NCBI RefSeq assembly: GCF_029633865.1
Contig: NC_079223.1
Span: 36,859,739-36,923,738, forward strand
DNA length: 64,000 bases
Direction of reading: 5' to 3'
Origin: Lampris incognitus
Taxonomy: Eukaryota; Chordata; Actinopteri; Lampriformes; Lampridae
Shown one piece after another: positions 61,291 through 64,000 of the stretch; positions within the stretch are counted from its first letter, which is position 1, and each line of letters begins with the position of its first letter. Both the position numbers and the translations under genes were made by a program. The notes beneath the pieces were generated by a model. That model had not been told where the DNA came from, ran no database searches, and was given only the letters and a program-made list of their open reading frames with translations.

Positions 61291-62509
61291 AATTGCTGTA
61301 CCATTTTTCTTCTTATTTGCATTTAAAATGATATTAAATAGGTATTCAAAGCCTTTTCAAAGAACTGACACAAGGAAGAAATTAAAAAAGAAGAAGAAGA
61401 AAAACCTCATTTCGCTTTCTAAATGATTTGTTCCTCAGTACAGACGACATTGGCACAGAGATGTCTCCAGAGCTCACACATTACACATAAGTCTGTATGG
61501 ACATACATGGTCCAGACACGGCAGGCTAAATACAGCTCGAAGGGCAGCATACAGGATATCGGACAGACAGTAGCCATTCACAACATGCCATATACACACA
61601 TATACATATACACTCAGCTTGCTAGTACTATGTTCAGCTGACCACGGAGCACCACACACAGTCTCAGAGATGACAACAAGGTCCGTCTTAATAAGCAGGT
61701 TTCGCTTTACTCTTAGCGCTTGCCGCATCTATTGGTTAAAGATCAAAGCTCAAGTCGTTGGGCTTCCACACGATAAATCATGCTACAAATTACCTAGAGG
61801 AGAAAAACCAGCTTGACTGATGAGTAGATATTTTATCTTGTTGTCCCTTTATGGTAAATTGCAGCCACTTGGCAGGTTTAGGAGTACTTAGCCCTGGCTG
61901 TATGTATTGGCTGGGGATCAAGGGTTACAGCAAGGGCTTTCTGGAGGACATATGTCACTGCAACTCCGGCAGTCCTGTTTTTCAGAGGGACCATTTCATC
62001 GCTTGGAATTGCTTTGTTAAATGTGGTCAGCGCGGCAGAAGAAACAGCGATGCTGGAGTGTTTCATTTCATCATTATTATTTTTTTGGAGCTTGATTCAT
62101 GTGTTTACAGTAAGTTTAATGTTTATTGGTTAGTTTTGTGACCTGAGGCCTATTGTGTGACTTCAAAAATACATGTCTCAGTTTAGAAATAAAAACCCTG
62201 CTTTTTTCCTTCAAACTGAAAAAAAAGTAATTTTTACGGATTTGTGATTTGTTTACCTCATTTTTGGAAGCTAAAATCCACTGAAGGAATAATTGAATTG
62301 GCATTTTATTTAATGGTTTAAACACTTGTGTTAGTTTTATTTTTGCAATAACAACAACCAGGAATATTGCTGAGAGTAAAGAAACTATTATAGTCGATGA
62401 ATACAGTTTACACACCTTTCCATGTCGAGAGATCCTAATTCAAATTCCAGTGGAAAACAGCAACATAAGCAGAGTAAGCTATAAATTGATATGGTATTTA
62501 TATATTATA
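61291..62509. other. Intergenic, nothing recognised
   Basis: No supported feature; open frames are short and without motifs. Confidence 0.45.
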
Positions 62510-62681
62510 TACAAAACTTTGTTAATGAAACACTCAACAGTAGGGAAAGTGCTCCACAGATAAGGAGCAAAATAATCCAGTGATTCAAGTAAATTATTTA
62601 ATGGACGGTACAAGCCCGTTTCATGCCATAAGCAATCATCAGCTGATGATTGCTTATGGCATGAAAGTAAGTGCAAAGTAC

Positions 62682-62749
<68 letters not shown>

Positions 62750-63010
62750 CAGCATTTTTTTACGCAAACCATCAATGGTGGAGATAAAAGCGTTCAACAA
62801 ATATATATAATTTAATATATAATTTAGAAATATATATATATATATATATATATAAATATATATAATCCAGTGAGTAAATTTCGCTCCTTATTTGTTGAAC
62901 ACTTTCCCTTCCTTTAAAGAGTGTTTCTTTAAAAAAAGTTATATATAGCATTTTTTTTTCAGAAACCATCAATGGTGTAGATAAAAGTGTTCAACAAATA
63001 TACATAATTT
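62510..63010. repeat. Palindromic element, copy 2, partly duplicated
   Basis: Left flank aacactcaacagtagggaaa with ctccacagataaggagcaaa, then the palindrome at 62619-62666, TA and CA microsatellites (62690-62751), and a segment accatcaatggtggagataa. A second, partial set follows in inverted orientation at 62865-62940 (cgctccttatttgttgaaca) and a repeat of the accatcaatggtg block at 62966. Confidence 0.82.
62619..62666. repeat. Perfect 48-bp palindrome
   Basis: The 24 bases from 62619 (TTTCATGCCATAAGCAATCA and TCAG) are the exact reverse complement of the 24 that follow, centred on AGCT at 62641-62644, with no spacer. Confidence 0.97.
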
Positions 63011-63849
63011 AGTATATAATTTAGTATATTATTATATAATTTAGAAACAAACCTTTTTAAATTGCTGCTAATACTATTTTCTAAATATAGCTTCTCAAAG
63101 TTCTCATAAGCTGTTCTAATTATATAAATTTACTTTTATTTAACTTCTCATATTTTAATGTATTTATTTCACTTCATTATCTCCAGTTAGGGTTATCACT
63201 TCAGATGTCTCTTGTTGCTGCTCATCTCATTGCACTTTTGCTTTCTCCTTTGTAAATCCCTGTATTTGAAAGTGCTGTATAGAAAATATGTTATTAATAT
63301 CGTTAGTAATATAAAGGGAGAAATTAAGTGCAAGTGGGTCTTGACCATGGCTGGCTGGACCTGCATTTTCACAAACATGTCGCTTGACTGGATTTCTTTT
63401 CTCTTGCAGAGTTGCATTTTCCACCTCGGGGGGACAGAGAACAAATTTTCTCTCTTTTTTTTTTTCCTTTTGTTACAGGGGTAATTTCTTGTTGGAGGGA
63501 GCATTGCCGCCGAAGAGAGCGATGGATATCAAGATAATGAGGCTGGGTCATAAAGAGAGGGAGAGACTTTCCACAGATGTTGGTTCTCTCTCTCATACAC
63601 ATACACACACACAGCTGTCAAAACAGACTGTGGAGAAAATAGAGGCGCTTCACTCAACAGCAAAGAGTTTGTATTGAGGGGAAAATGGATGTCTGCTGTT
63701 ACTGTGTTTGATGTGAGCCTGGCTAGGTAATCAAGTAAAGACTTGGCCAATAAATTGAAAATGACTGGAAAATATTCCCACTGCAGACTCCAGCTTCAAT
63801 TTCCAGTAACAGAACACAGAGATGTGTCTACTGTTTGCTTACATCTGCA
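63011..63849. other. Intergenic, nothing recognised
   Basis: AT-rich; no gene. Confidence 0.45.
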
Positions 63850-63895
63850 TTTAATTGATCAATCAATCAAACTTTATTTATGTTGTGGGATTTGG
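63850..63895 (-). repeat. LINE 3' tail, minus strand
   Basis: TTGATCAATCAATCAAACTT then TATTTATG is the reverse complement of a tail with AATAAAGT and TTGATTGATT repeats, as in L2-type elements. The element may extend beyond the window. Confidence 0.6.
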
Positions 63896-64000
63896 TGCAA
63901 AAAAATGCAATCTAATGTACTTTACTGTACACAAGAGCAAGATAAAAGCAGTGGGGAAAAGGACAATCTTATTAATAGGACAAGAGAGCATTCAAGTGTT

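Overview
This window looks like nuclear DNA of a teleost fish. It is full of L2-type LINEs, tRNA-derived SINEs, hAT transposons, a Gypsy-type LTR element, an L1-type LINE, and long CA, GA and TA microsatellites, with almost no long intact reading frames. I find no host protein-coding gene that I can name and no rRNA, functional tRNA or CRISPR. All recognisable protein similarity belongs to transposable elements, and every such frame is broken.

Layout. 1-6060: an old L2-like LINE on the plus strand, split in its 3' untranslated region by a younger, nearly full-length L2-like LINE on the minus strand (about 2256-5995). 6061-11193: SINEs and microsatellites. 11194-12839: a defective hAT transposon (ZMYM1/DUF4371-like) with a perfect 8-bp target duplication, itself carrying a short tRNA-like insert. 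13025-22737: a Gypsy-type LTR retrotransposon on the minus strand with two 212-bp LTRs and a 4-bp duplication, interrupted by a nearly full-length 5.8-kb L1-clade LINE on the plus strand (15964-21804). 22738-52677: intergenic DNA with dispersed SINEs, LINE tails, fold-back repeats, a TG-rich composite minisatellite (36363-36847) and palindromic repeats. 52678-53404: a second defective hAT element with a perfect 8-bp duplication, inserted into what may be an exon-like reading frame. 53405-58000: a stretch with several splice-site-bounded short open segments and a duplicated hairpin, possibly part of an unrecognised or non-coding host transcript. 58000-64000: AT-rich intergenic DNA with an inverted partner of a repeat at 50.25 kb, more LINE tails, and a palindromic element with a perfect 48-bp palindrome.

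The elements do not form a pathway. The interest lies in order of events that can be read from nested insertions and target-site duplications: Gypsy insertion, internal Gypsy deletion, L1 insertion; L2 into L2; a tRNA-like module into a hAT; and a hAT into a possible exon. The least explained items are the tRNA-like module with TG...CA ends and 4-bp duplications (two of three copies), the palindromic element seen at 45 kb and 62.6 kb, and the paired hairpins at 55.6 and 56.0 kb.
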